64,000 nt of DNA from Lucinisca nassula. Its lineage: Eukaryota > Mollusca > Bivalvia > Lucinida > Lucinidae. Position 1 is the first letter of the stretch. The number at the start of each line of letters is the position of its first letter. Positions 10,330-19,990 of this stretch are shown here, in pieces. The stretch is from the NCBI GenBank assembly GCA_963580285.1, contig OY757011.1:199967644-200031643 (forward strand), given 5' to 3'. Position numbers and translations under genes: made by a program. The notes under the pieces were generated by a model. The model ran no database searches, was not told the origin of the DNA, and saw nothing but the letters and a program-made list of their open reading frames with translations.

Positions 10330-10474
10330 TCTGATAGTAATTTTAAAGTTTTAAAAAAAGGTATGAGTTTGTTTGCTGATATTTGAGCGTGTGTCGATGT
10401 TTACAAAAATTAGAAGCCGCTCATATCTTCAACAAATCATTTCGCTCGGTCTACCTAAACACTGCAAAGACCCA

Positions 10475-10620
10475 CCCCCACTGAGAACCATCCCCTGTGC
10501 AGGTTAAAGAACCCTACCATAATTACATGATTAGGCCTACCGTGTAGGCTTTCATCCTGCAAAACTGGAGTGTACACCTGCCTAGAATGCCCGCGAGGGC
10601 GTATGGCAGTATATATAGAA
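10475..10620 (+). repeat. 5'-truncated SINE, same family as 5703-6060
   Basis: The block gttaaagaaccctaccat through gtgtaggctttcatcctgc matches the SINE body at about 5917-5975, and a short (gaaa)n tail follows at 10617-10632. The tRNA-like head is absent. Confidence 0.55.
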
Positions 10621-10639
10621 AGAAAGAAAGACAGCAAAA

Positions 10640-10743
10640 GACACGCATGACATGGCATTGTGAGCAATCTGGATGGGACCATAAACCGTGGCCACAAACA
10701 GACTGACTTGATCATCATGGATTTCGCCAAGGCCTTTGACAAG
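10640..10743 (+). pseudogene. LINE reverse transcriptase fragment, upstream half of a split copy
   Basis: In plus-strand frames with one small shift, this encodes a stretch ending TDLIIMDFAKAFDK, the Asp-bearing block of non-LTR reverse transcriptases. The sequence stops at the left edge of the outer Foldback-like element. The matching downstream half (RRLLYKLDYYGIRG) resumes at 19215, so the copy was split by later insertions. Confidence 0.7.
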
Positions 10744-11255
10744 GGGTAGGTATAATATACGAAATCAAGTTGATTTCGCGAAATCAGCTGGATTTAGCGA
10801 AATCAACTTATAAAATCAACATTGGGTCTCACTATAAAGCGACAAGAAGCGTCAAGAAGCGACAAGAAGCGTCATGATCATATTCCATTTGAAATATACA
10901 TTCCTATATTAGATTTTTGATGAATTCTTAATAAATTAAGTATTTCAAAGGATCAGGTTTGAATAGTTCCAGAAATATTGCATTTTTGTGTAAAATAAAA
11001 AATAAAAACCGCGTGCATAACCGCGTTCGGTTGAGAAAAAGCGACAAGAAAATGTTTCGACTGGCAGAGTAAATGTTAGATATAAGTCTTGTTTTTCTCG
11101 AATTGAGGTCATATATATTTATGTCTCTTATATGCAATATGCATTAAAGGCATTGAAATGTGTAGAAGACTAAACTGCTGCAAGAAGAAAGGCAAACCGC
11201 ACAAGCGTCTTGAGTGGTGAAAAAACGACATGAAGAAATTACGGTGCAATTTGAG

Positions 11256-12236
11256 GGGTGCATACATTTACCGGAAAGCACCAAAATACCGGAAAGCAAA
11301 CCAAAATACCGGAAAGCACATATAAATACCAAAAAGCACTTTGTACTTGGGTTTTTTTCTGCGGAGGAACATGTTAAAAATGAAATTTAGGCCTATGTAT
11401 TAGATTTATATTGATAATTTTACCCAAAACACTTAAATATTTATCCCCAATCCCCTAGGGTATTGTCAGAATGAGATACAAGTTTCAAGAATTACCCGCT
11501 GCTATCTATATCTATCTTCATATACTGCAGCAACTGTTTGAGAGTGTTGTTTGAAATTTAAAGAACTTGAACTAGACAGTTCGGAATACATTGGTTAAAT
11601 AATGTCGTTTTGATATTAGTTCAACATAGGGTGTCTATTCGGAGATTACCACCAAGTGACCATGTAAGGTTTATCAGGGTTTCCATTGCTAGAAGCGGGT
11701 GGGGGGGGGGGGGGGTGGGGGGTGGGGGTAGTGTCTCTGACTAAATACGGTGTATAACACGTCTGTTCAACAATTAACATGAAGATTTAGCTGTTTAGCA
11801 GGTAGTGGGGGTGAAATGACGTTTATTCAGCAATGTTTCAACATTGAGTGTCGACTAGGTTGAAGATAAAAAGGTCTCTCTACAGTATGCATAATTTTCA
11901 CCATAGTGTAAAAGTCTGTGAAACTTATCGCCCCTACCCGGCAGGGCTTCCAAACATAAGGAAACGGTACACAAAATAGAAGTGGAGGCAATGATCAGGA
12001 ATCGATACAATCAACCCACAGCTCCCATCAGAGACACCAAAGGGAAAGACACACAAACATGAAACAACAGACCAGAGGGGAACCAATGCTGTTCCAGATA
12101 TGTTATATATTGCATTTAAATACAATTTTCTAATGTTTTTCAATATATATAAGTGCTTTTTGGTATTTATATGTGCTTTCCGGTATTTTGGTTTGCTTTC
12201 CGGTATTTTGGTGCTTTCCGGTAAATGTATGCACCG
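11256..12236. mobile_element. Foldback-like element 4, nested in element 3
   Basis: Perfect inverted arms of about 85 bp (11256-11340 and 12150-12236) start GGGTGCATACATTTACCGG and contain three ACCGGAAAGCA subrepeats. The direct repeat CAATTTGAG (11247-11255 and 12237-12245) is the target duplication, or 10 bp if the preceding G is counted. This is the innermost level of the nest. The interior contains a G-rich low-complexity tract (about 11698-11730) and a degenerate Penelope tail, but no gene. Confidence 0.75.
11985..12088 (-). repeat. Diverged Penelope-like 3' fragment
   Basis: The string gatcaggaatcgatacaat through gacaccaaagggaaagac is a diverged relative of the Penelope 3' tail found at 3194, 24199, 24654, 39460 and 52406. 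It lies inside Foldback-like element 4, so it was part of, or inserted into, that element. Confidence 0.5.
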
Positions 12237-12245
12237 CAATTTGAG

Positions 12246-13558
12246 TGCTAGAAAAAGCGACAAGAAGATTTTTCACAGTTGAAGCGATAACAAGAAGCGC
12301 CATGAAGTGTATGGGACATATTCTAGTATGTATTTTATGTATAAAATCCGTAGAAGACGCATCATGGGGTACGAAAGCATGCAAATCGCCCGATAAATTG
12401 AGTTCTGAATAAGCGACATGAAATTTCATGAGTCCATGAAAAAGCGACATGAAGGTTAAATGGCGACTACACAAAGATGAAGAACCATCAAAATCATATA
12501 TTCATTCCAGGCATTAAATCGCAAAGTAGATAATCAGCTGTTAAGAAAAAAATGAAAAAAAAAAACAAAAACGCACAATAACGTCGAGAGCTGAAACACG
12601 GGAGCTTAAAAGGCGACAAGAAAATTCAACGGGGCTATATGTGTCCTCAAAAGGCGACAAGAACTTAGGGGCTGCGCAAAGAAGAACCCAAAGGATTAAA
12701 TTTAATTATGCCTTTCAGGCAGAAGAATGCGAAAAAGACAATCAGTCGGTAAGAAAATAGTAAAACCGACCAATAACCCCATCAGCTGAAAAAGCGACAA
12801 GAAGAAATAATGGGTTGATGTGAGTACTGAAAAAAGCGACAAGAAAAATTTGCACAGCATCCAAAATTAAACAGATAACATTGTCGGTCCTCGTTAGAAC
12901 GGCCTCCGTGATGCGGTTCTTATGGATGCCCACAAACTATGGTTCTATGGAGAAAAAAATGTTGGGTTTTATGTGTATCCATTACATGGACTTGTTGACG
13001 TGGTTTATGTAAAGTGACATGAAAAAGCGACAAGAAGAAATAACGGGACGGGGCGAGTTCTGAAAAAAGCGACAAGATAATTTTGCGGGGCGAGCGAAAA
13101 TTAAAGATGGATAAGATAGAGTGTGTGTGTTCGTTTGAATGGTCTTTGCGAGACTGTGCTAATGAGTACCCACAAACTATAGTTCTGGGGAGAAAAAAAA
13201 ATAAGTTGGATTAATGAATATCCATTACACGGACTTGTTGTCGTGGTTTATGGTAAGTGACATAAAAAGCGACAAGAAGAAATAACGGGACGAGTTGAGT
13301 ACTGAAAAAAAGCGACAAGAAGAAATAACTTGACAAGGGGAGTACTGAAGAGTTGGCACATTACTTGTTTGCAACGTCGTATCAACGTCGAAACAACGTC
13401 ATGACGTCTCTCTCTCTCCCTTCCAATACAAGGTTGTGGGTACTCATTATATGCGACTCTATGAGGCTGCTGAAAGAAAGACAAGGTAGAAAGAAAGAAA
13501 GTTGGCACATGATGTGTTTTCAACGTCGTATCAACGTCAAAAAAACGTAATGACGTTT

Positions 13559-13613
<55 letters not shown>

Positions 13614-14371
13614 AATACAAGATTGTGGGCACTAGTTATAACCGGCTCAATGAGGCTGCTGAAAGAAAGAAAGAAAGAAAGAAAGAAAGGAAGTTGAGCG
13701 ATGTTATGTTACTGATCTGTTCCGGTCGATCGCAATTAACGCTAGTCACAGCCCGCAAGCCATTGAGTTATTCAACTAGAATAGCTCAAAACTGAGTGAC
13801 AGTAATTAACCAGCGCTTGATTGCAGAAAATGCTTAACTTGTCATCACCTTGTCCTCGCATAAATCCTTCAGTAAAGGTTGGCACTTCCTAAAACTTTGA
13901 ATCTGTTAGCTCAGGTGAGCGATATAGGACCAGCTTGGTCCTCTTGTTTTTTTAGAACTTATAACAGATTATTGGCACACGTTAGAACCGCCTCGCCGAG
14001 GCGGGGCGAGCCGGTTCTAACGTGTACCCACAACCCATGCCTTTTACAATTTAAAAGTGAGGTTTAAGGGGGTCAAAATTATATAGGCGTGTTTTATTGC
14101 TGCTGAGTTTGAGGACAAGTATGTTTGTTAAGGAGTCTTACAAGTACCCATAAGGTTTTTTTTTTTTATTCGGAAACTCACCGATAACTGCTGTTATTCT
14201 TATCCGGTTCCTTTGTAGGATAGAAAAAGAAAGAAATAAGAACAAAATAAAGAAATATCTCTTGGGTAGTCATAATAGTCTTACCAAGGATTCTAACGGG
14301 TATCCACATGAAAACGATAGAAAACATGTAGAGGGTCTCATTACAACTTACTCCCACAGGATTCTAATAAT
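12246..14371. other. Interior of Foldback-like element 3: degenerate subrepeats, palindromes and a (TC)n tract
   Basis: No gene is supported. Scattered gcgacaagaag copies occur up to 13330. Relatives of the GTGGGTACTCGTTAGAACC palindrome occur at 12890-12945, 13110-13175, 13430-13470, 13625-13660 and 13975-14035. A (TC)n microsatellite lies at about 13562-13611, and a gaaa tract at 13660-13690. 13895-13950 carries gctcaggtgagcgat with a palindromic ggaccagcttggtcc, which resembles the unit edge at 62597-62640. Confidence 0.45.
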
Positions 14372-14388
14372 AAAACCCTCAACAAATC

Positions 14389-14645
14389 CGGCCCCCGCCC
14401 ATTGGAGCTTGAAGAAATAAATGGGCCGTATGATGCTTTCAGGCAGAGCTAAGCCTGTCCAGGCAAAGCGGTGCGAGTCGATCCGTCAATGCTTATAAAC
14501 CCTATTGATTTCATTGGGCGACAGGGCTTGAGATGTCATTCCATCTCAATGTCGGGTAAAAGTCCCACAAAATTGGAAGCAACGTCTCCAAAATGACCTT
14601 TACAGTGTTGACGGGCACGTTAAACCTCAAATCAAACAAACCAAC
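14389..14645 (+). repeat. SINE-like element with 17-bp target duplication
   Basis: 257 bp starting cggcccccgcccattgg and ending gttaaacctcaaatcaaac are flanked by a perfect direct repeat AAAACCCTCAACAAATC (14372-14388 and 14646-14662). A second copy of the same element is at 49517-49815 with its own duplication. No clear polymerase III A/B boxes were found, so SINE is a structural call based on length, the conserved 3' end and target duplications typical of LINE-mediated insertion. Confidence 0.7.
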
Positions 14646-14662
14646 AAAACCCTCAACAAATC

Positions 14663-15664
14663 TTTTTTTAGGAAAAACATGAAATATCTCAAATAAGTGC
14701 ACTTATTTGTTACTATATAAGAAAGAGAGGGTAGAAAGAAAGAAAGAAAGAAAGAAATAAAATTAAAATAAAAGAAGGAAAAGAAAGAAATTGGCGGTGC
14801 TATGAAGAAATACACGCTTATTGATTCTATCAGTTTCATAGCCCGCAAGCCATTGAGTAATTCAACTTAAGTTACTCAAACTGAGTGAAAGTAATTAACG
14901 ATTTGGGCCGTGATGTATTTTCTTGTCGCTTTTTCCTGGTAGCGAACAACCAGCAGAAGGTGAAACTTTTCCTTTAACTATAAGGATCCGAAGTGGATTT
15001 TATTTTCCCGAGAAGTATTATAAATGAGCAAATTGAACTAATAATGGTATGTGGATCTTTGCATATGTCAGAAATCCAGAAAAAAATACGTGTGGAAATC
15101 GTCATTTTTTTTTTTTTTTTTGACGCTTTCTTGTTTCCAGACACTTGACCGGCACCGTTTTTGCATAATAAAGCCTTAAAAAAAAGAGTTATTCGTAAAT
15201 CTTTGTTTCTCTCCATATGAATGTTTATGTATATATATATAAATAACTTATGAGATCTACCACATGTAGGCTAGTATCTAGCGAAACAAAAGTTAAAATC
15301 CCTTCATGACGCTTTTACGTAAGTCGATAAAGCTAGACGACAGGTCCTTATTATGGATCTGATAAGCATTATTGGCTTTTAAAGGAGCTTGTATGGACAC
15401 AAAATTACACATTTAAGTTTGCCAATGTCTGGTCTTATCTTATTACCAGAAAGATTGAATACAAGTTTTAAAATATGTTCTTGACGCTTTCTTGTCGCTC
15501 AATACTTGTCTAAGCTTTTCAGAGTCGGGATTGCAGAGTTGTTCGGAGCAAATTTTAAGGGCATCTAATGAACTTGTGTTGACAAAAATATATCAGGAAG
15601 CATTGAAAATGTAATAAAAGATCAAATCTGCCTTAGATGTATATAAAAAAATGTTTAAAAACGT
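14663..15664. other. Interior of Foldback-like element 3, no gene
   Basis: AT-rich sequence with gaaag/gaaa tracts (14735-14790) and two complementary copies of the arm motif cttgtcgct (14930 and 15490). No supported ORF. Confidence 0.4.
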
Positions 15665-15848
15665 TCGTGTCGCTTCATGTCGCTTCTTGACGCTTCTTGT
15701 CGCTTCTTGACGCTTCTTGTCGCTTTATAGTGAGACCGATCAACATTTTTCAAAACAGGCCAAAAATTGTTATTGCATATTATCTAGAATGTTATTTTAC
15801 ATTTATGAGCCAAGTTTTATGAGAAAATTTGAATATTTAGTATGTATT

Positions 15849-16812
15849 TAAGGCGTAACTATACCTAATTTAGTGACACATAGGCCTTTCTGATATTTAA
15901 TCTTCATCAGTGTGTCTCAACCCCAAAGTTTTGAAACCGAAACGGATGATGGACAAGACCCGGCAAACACAGCACATCCCCCTCCGAGCACACACCGACC
16001 GACGTAGCCTATGAGACAGGTCAGCTGGAGGCATCAGGAAAGAGAGCCCACCCGGGGACTTATAGGCGTCCCCCACCGAGCCAACATCAGCAAACATGAC
16101 CCACATTCCACGGAAGTCCCGGGCATCAGGAAGGAGATGTCCAAAGTAGCGAGACTTGCAAAATTTAAAAAATAACAAAAAGTGTAAACCAAATCCGCCC
16201 AGATACATGTCTCACCTGACAAGTCAGTCTTAGTTTTAGAAAAATTAGAAATTTATACTGCAAAAATTAAAGATGTAATATAGTTATTTAAATCAGTACC
16301 TGAGTACTGACGTCAACACCGTCCGAAAGATCAACCTCAGCACTCAGGAACTGATACTGAGCTGATAATACCCTCGGGGACGAACGAATCATCCACCAGC
16401 AGAGATACCGACCCAGTGGTTGCAATTAAGGCGTAGCTATACCTAATTTAGTGACACATAGGCCTTTCTGATATTTAATCTTCATCAGTGTGTCTCAACC
16501 CCAAAGTTTTGAAACCGAAACGGATGATGGACAAGACCCCGCAAACACAGCACATCCCCTTCCGAGCACACATCGACCGACGTAGCCTATGAGACAGGTC
16601 AGCTGGAGGCATCAGGAAAGAGAGCCCACCCGCGGACCTATAGGCGTCCCCCACCGAGCCAACATCAGCAAACATGACCCACACTCCACGGAAGTCCCGG
16701 GCATCAGGAAGGAGATGTCCAATGTAGCGAGACTTGCAAAATTTAAAAAATAACAAAAAGTGTAAACCAAATCCGCTAAGATACATGTCTCACCTGACAA
16801 GTCAGTCTTAGT
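15849..16812. repeat. Pair of ~380-bp direct repeats
   Basis: 15849-16232 and 16428-16812 are direct copies differing at about a dozen positions, separated by 195 bp. Each carries a 103-codon minus-strand open frame (15897-16208 and 16475-16786). The two predicted peptides differ at 8 residues, so most of the few substitutions change the protein. That argues against a conserved gene. The pair lies inside Foldback-like element 2. Confidence 0.6.
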
Positions 16813-17360
16813 ATTTGATAGGAAAATCTATTCTGCCAGTTGATTTCGCTGGAAATCACATGTGCGAAATCAACTCATTTTCGCGAAATCAATGTATAAA
16901 ATAAATATTTCCCAGAACTGAATAAAAATGCATATTGTTAAGAAAGTTGTAAAACATTTTAGGTCCAAATTTCATGAGAAAATATAAATAGTTATTAGGA
17001 AAATCTATTCTGCCACTTGATTTCGCTGAAAAACACATGTGCGAAATCAACTCCTTTTAGCGAAATCAATGTGTAAAATCATTTGTTTTCCAAAAACGAT
17101 TTTTTTTGTTTTTTGTTTTTGCCTATTATTATGAATGCTGGTAGTATAGACATTTATGAGCCAAGTTTCATCTGAAAATATTATGATTTGGGATAAAAGA
17201 ATCAACATATTGCTAACTGATTAGCCAAACGAAATCAAATAGGACTTGGTTAGGACTTGGAGAAATCAACTGACTAACTCCAATACTTGTTATCTGCTTT
17301 TTTCACCATCATTATCATCATCGTCGTCGTCCATGTCGTCGTCCTTCTCCTCCTCCTTCT

Positions 17361-17401
<41 letters not shown>

Positions 17402-18185
17402 TATCATCATCATCATTATCAAAAGGTAATTTAATACTGTGCCATAATGTAAACACTTACCTCTCCTACACTAAATGAAATTGTTGCGTGGCTTTTTCAG
17501 CATTAATTTTCAGCGATGCCTCTAGCTATATAATTATTTTCTCATGAAACTTGGCTCATAAATATATAACAGCATTATAATAATTGATAAGATTATTATT
17601 TATGTTAGTTTTGGAAAATATTTATTTTACAACGTTGATTTCGCTAATATGGGTGTGAATTTCTGCTTCAGTGAAATCAAGTCGCGGAATAGATTTTCCC
17701 CTGAACATCAACATCAATATTTTCTCATGAAACGTGGCTCTTAAATGTACAACAACATTCTTAATACACATGTACGAAAAACGTTTTAGTCGGTTTACGG
17801 GGAAAAATATTTTATTATACATTGATTTCGCTAAAAGGACTTGATTTCGCACATGTGACTGCAAGAGAAATGATGTGACAGAATAGATTTTCCTCTCAAA
17901 AACATATTAAATATTAAAATTTCATCATGAAACTTGGCTCATAAATGTTTAACAACATCCTTAATAAAATTTACAAATATGTTTTAGTCAGTTTTGGGAA
18001 AAAGGCATTTAAGACATTGATTTCGCTAAAATGAGTTGATTTCGCTCACGCGATTGCCAGCGAAATCAAGTGACAGAATAGAATTTCCTATCAAAAACAT
18101 ACTAAATATTCAAATTTTGTCATGAAACTTGGCTCATAAATGTATAATAACATTCTAGATAATATGGAATAATAATATTTTGCCT
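16813..18185. repeat. Subrepeats of the Foldback-like element 2 right arm, with CAT microsatellite
   Basis: Blocks with ttgatttcgct, cgaaatcaa and catgaaacttggctcataaat (or its complement) recur near 16830, 16985, 17150, 17520, 17640, 17720, 17825, 17925 and 18010 in changing orientation. A (CAT)n microsatellite occupies about 17361-17420. His/Ser-rich open frames across it are low-complexity artefacts. Confidence 0.55.
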
Positions 18186-18296
18186 GTTTTTAAAAATGTT
18201 GATTTTATAAGTTGATTTCGCTAAATCAGGCTGATTTCTCGAAATCAAGTTGATTTCGTATATTATATCTACCGTTTGACAAGGTACTTTAGAATC

Positions 18297-18696
18297 AGAA
18301 TCCGAATTGAGGCCTTCATGCGGACTGAACAAATTATTTGTCTAAATCGCGACGAAAGTAAGGGCGAGGATTGTGGCCACGTAAAATCGATTTAAGCCCC
18401 CCCCCCCACCCCAGTGGAAATCTTTCCACTGACCGTTCCAAGGCGGTTCTTCTGTGGCGGTTTATTTATGTTGTTGTTTGTTACTTACTGTGTGTATCAC
18501 TTGTGTCTTTTTATTTTGGATGGCCATTTTGTGGGAAAGTAACAGTCCTTATGGCCTTCCTTTGTTTGGGTTTCCATTATGGTCTGGTCGCTTGATGTTT
18601 GTGTTTCTTTCCCTTTGGTGTCTTTGATGGGTGGAGTAAGTTAATTGTATCGATTCCTGATCTTTGTTTTACTTCTACTTTGTTACTGGCGACACG
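18297..18696 (+). mobile_element. Penelope-like 3' region, 5'-truncated copy
   Basis: It reads ggccttcatgcggactgaac, then gccacgtaaaatcgattta, then ccactgaccgttccaaggcgg, then tttccctttggtgtctttga, and ends gatctttgttttacttctac. This is the same order as the 3' region after the reverse transcriptase at 45240-45699 and, on the minus strand, 24856-25400. No RT remains. Confidence 0.8.
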
Positions 18697-18742
18697 TCAA
18701 ATGACATTCGTACACCAGGACTGTGATATGGAAAGTTAGTCC

Positions 18743-19205
18743 CTATATAGCTCGATCCAAAGAGGTAATCTTAGTTACACAGTAATCAGCACCTTCAGCT
18801 GTCGAAATAATCGAATTGGGAAGGGCATTCCAATCTCTAATGGTTCGGGGGAAGAACGATTCTTTATAAATGTCAGTTCTTGCAGTAAGGGTCTGAAACG
18901 CCAATGGAATGGTGGTTTCAACAGTGCCTAGCCGGGGGAACAAGGTCATCTGTTGGGTTGCTAGCAGCACCCGTTAGACCTTTGTATAAAAGTATGAGCC
19001 TACTGTCTTTACTCCTTTTCTTGAGAGACTCCCATTTTAATTTTCCAAGTATTCCAGTCATGCTCTTAGTTTCAAAGCTGAAATTGCCTGTTACAAATCT
19101 AGCAGCTCTATTCTGAACTTTTTCAATTTCTTCGTTAAGGACCACTCCACTGGGGTCCCAGATACAACTGCCAAGATTGGGCATAACCAAGAACAAGACC
19201 TTTAT
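18743..19205 (-). pseudogene. LINE ORF2 C-terminal fragment
   Basis: Two overlapping minus-strand frames (18918-19196 and 18743-18970) encode WDPSG, EIEKVQNRAARFVTG, LKWESLKKRSKDSRL and a tail with FFPRTIRDWNALP. This is the conserved region C-terminal to the RT domain in CR1/Jockey-group LINEs. It has at least one frameshift and lies in the opposite orientation to the split LINE around it, so it is a separate insertion. Confidence 0.7.
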
Positions 19206-19400
19206 ATGCCGCCTCTTTTACATCCTCACAGAAGGCTATTGTACAAATTGGACTACTATGGGATAAGAGGATCCACACATGGTTGGAATAGCTCACGGCT
19301 CTTAGGGCGCTCACAACAAGTTGTACTTGATGACCAAACGTCTGATCCAGTACCTGATTTTATACGGCGTCCCACAAGGTTTGGTCTTTGTATTCTTATT
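19206..19400 (+). pseudogene. LINE reverse transcriptase fragment, downstream half of a split copy
   Basis: A plus-strand frame encodes RRLLYKLDYYGIRG and GRSQQVVLDDQTSDPVP, directly continuing the RT segment that stops at 10743. A frameshift follows at the point where the family has the GVPQGSVLGP block. About 8.5 kb of later insertions separate the halves. Confidence 0.7.
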
Positions 19401-19506
19401 TTGGCAAATTAAGCCCCCCAACCCCAAACAAGATTTTTTTATTTGCCAAATTAAGCTTCCCAACCATAAAAGAATTTCACCCCAACTGGCTGCGACATAT
19501 CAATGG

Positions 19507-19610
19507 CACCTCGTATAACAACGCGGGCAAAAACCCAGAGCCTAGGGGCGGCCCAGAACCCTCGACGGCCCGGGGCTCTAGGTTTTTGCCCACGTTGTTA
19601 TACGAGGCAC
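19507..19610. repeat. Hairpin at the left edge of the virus-like cassette
   Basis: 19507-19542 and 19574-19610 are inverted copies (~36 bp with three or four mismatches) reading cctcgtataacaacg and gggcaaaaacc around a 31-base GC-rich loop. It lies just upstream of the first ORF leader and could be a terminal or replication structure. Confidence 0.6.
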
Positions 19611-19622
19611 TTGGTGGGTGCC

Positions 19623-19667
19623 ACTTCCATTTAGGGATATCGATGTACATAGTATACCTATCTGATA
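19623..19667 (+). promoter_or_regulatory. Conserved ORF leader, copy 1
   Basis: This 45-bp leader ends immediately before the ATG at 19668 and matches the leader at 19944-19990: acttccattta, then gatat, then a shared tagtatacc. Two copies placed directly in front of two start codons suggest a common promoter or translation leader. Confidence 0.55.
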
Positions 19668-19955
19668 ATGAAGGGATACGACAATTGTGGGTTGTTGAAT
19701 GTAGGCAGGTCAACCACCTGTGGGAAGAATTACTGCAAGGTGTACTGCAAGATTCATTTAGCCAAAGTTCGCAAAGGTAAGAAAATCCCCATTCCCTGTA
19801 GAAAATGTAGGAAAGGTGTTCAAAGCGAAATAGAAATCTGTCGGACCTTTGGACGGGATAAAATACGGGGCCAGCACATGGCCTTGGAGAAGAAAGCCAG
19901 GATACAATTCGATCTGGTAATGTGCGAGCTCCTTGACCTTCGAACTTCCATTTAG
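19668..19955 (+). CDS. Small Cys-rich (zinc-binding type) protein of the virus-like cassette
   Basis: This 95-codon ORF has a cluster of cysteines: CGKNYCKVYCKIH (C-x3-C-x3-C-x2-H), then CRKC, then a further Cys in EICRTFGRD, followed by a basic helix-like tail. The spacing suggests zinc coordination and possibly nucleic-acid binding. It starts at the ATG that follows leader copy 1, and 35 bp separate its end from the polymerase ORF, whose leader overlaps its 3' end. I do not recognise a named family. It is one of the few intact frames of the cassette. Confidence 0.55.
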   Translation: MKGYDNCGLLNVGRSTTCGKNYCKVYCKIHLAKVRKGKKIPIPCRKCRKGVQSEIEICRTFGRDKIRGQHMALEKKARIQFDLVMCELLDLRTSI

Positions 19956-19990
19956 AGATATTTGTGTAAATAGTATACCCGTTTAACGAC
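19944..19990 (+). promoter_or_regulatory. Conserved ORF leader, copy 2
   Basis: 47 bp ending at the ATG at 19991. It shares about 31 of 36 aligned bases with copy 1 (acttccattta..gatat....tagtatacc). The first bases overlap the stop region of the Cys-rich ORF. Confidence 0.55.

Larger units (their letters stand above)
10824..15738. mobile_element. Foldback-like element 3, nested in element 2
   Basis: The ends are GGGTCTCACTATAAAGCG and the complement of CGGTCTCACTATAAAGCG. Both arms continue as a ~20-bp subrepeat with the core AGCGACAAGAAGCGTC (10838-10875 and 15665-15725). The 9-bp duplication ATCAACATT flanks it (10815-10823 and 15739-15747). The empty version of this site is visible in the opposite arm of element 2 near 18185-18205. 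Degenerate copies of the motif gcgacaagaag spread through 11040-13330, and their complement occurs at 14930 and 15490, so the arms were once longer. It has no intact ORF. Confidence 0.75.
10744..18274. mobile_element. Foldback-like (MULE-type) element 2, outer element of a three-level nest
   Basis: Inverted ends GGGTAGGTATAATATACG (10744 on) and the complement of CGGTAGATATAATATACG (ending 18274) are flanked by the direct repeat TTTGACAAG (10735-10743 and 18275-18283). The arms contain repeated gatttcg/cgaaatc palindromes. The right side repeats a ~180-bp block with catgaaacttggctcataaat several times (about 16980-18150). The left arm is interrupted by element 3 after ~80 bp and resumes at 15739. 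The right arm, being intact, shows the unfilled sequence. No transposase gene is seen. Confidence 0.75.

Noticed and set aside
13502..13795. 97-codon plus-strand ORF with a long Ser-Leu run
   Set aside because: It is a translation of the (TC)n microsatellite at about 13562-13611 and its flanks; low complexity, no family resemblance.
17246..17478. His-, Ser- and Asp-rich ORFs on both strands
   Set aside because: All are readings of the (CAT)n microsatellite inside Foldback-like element 2.
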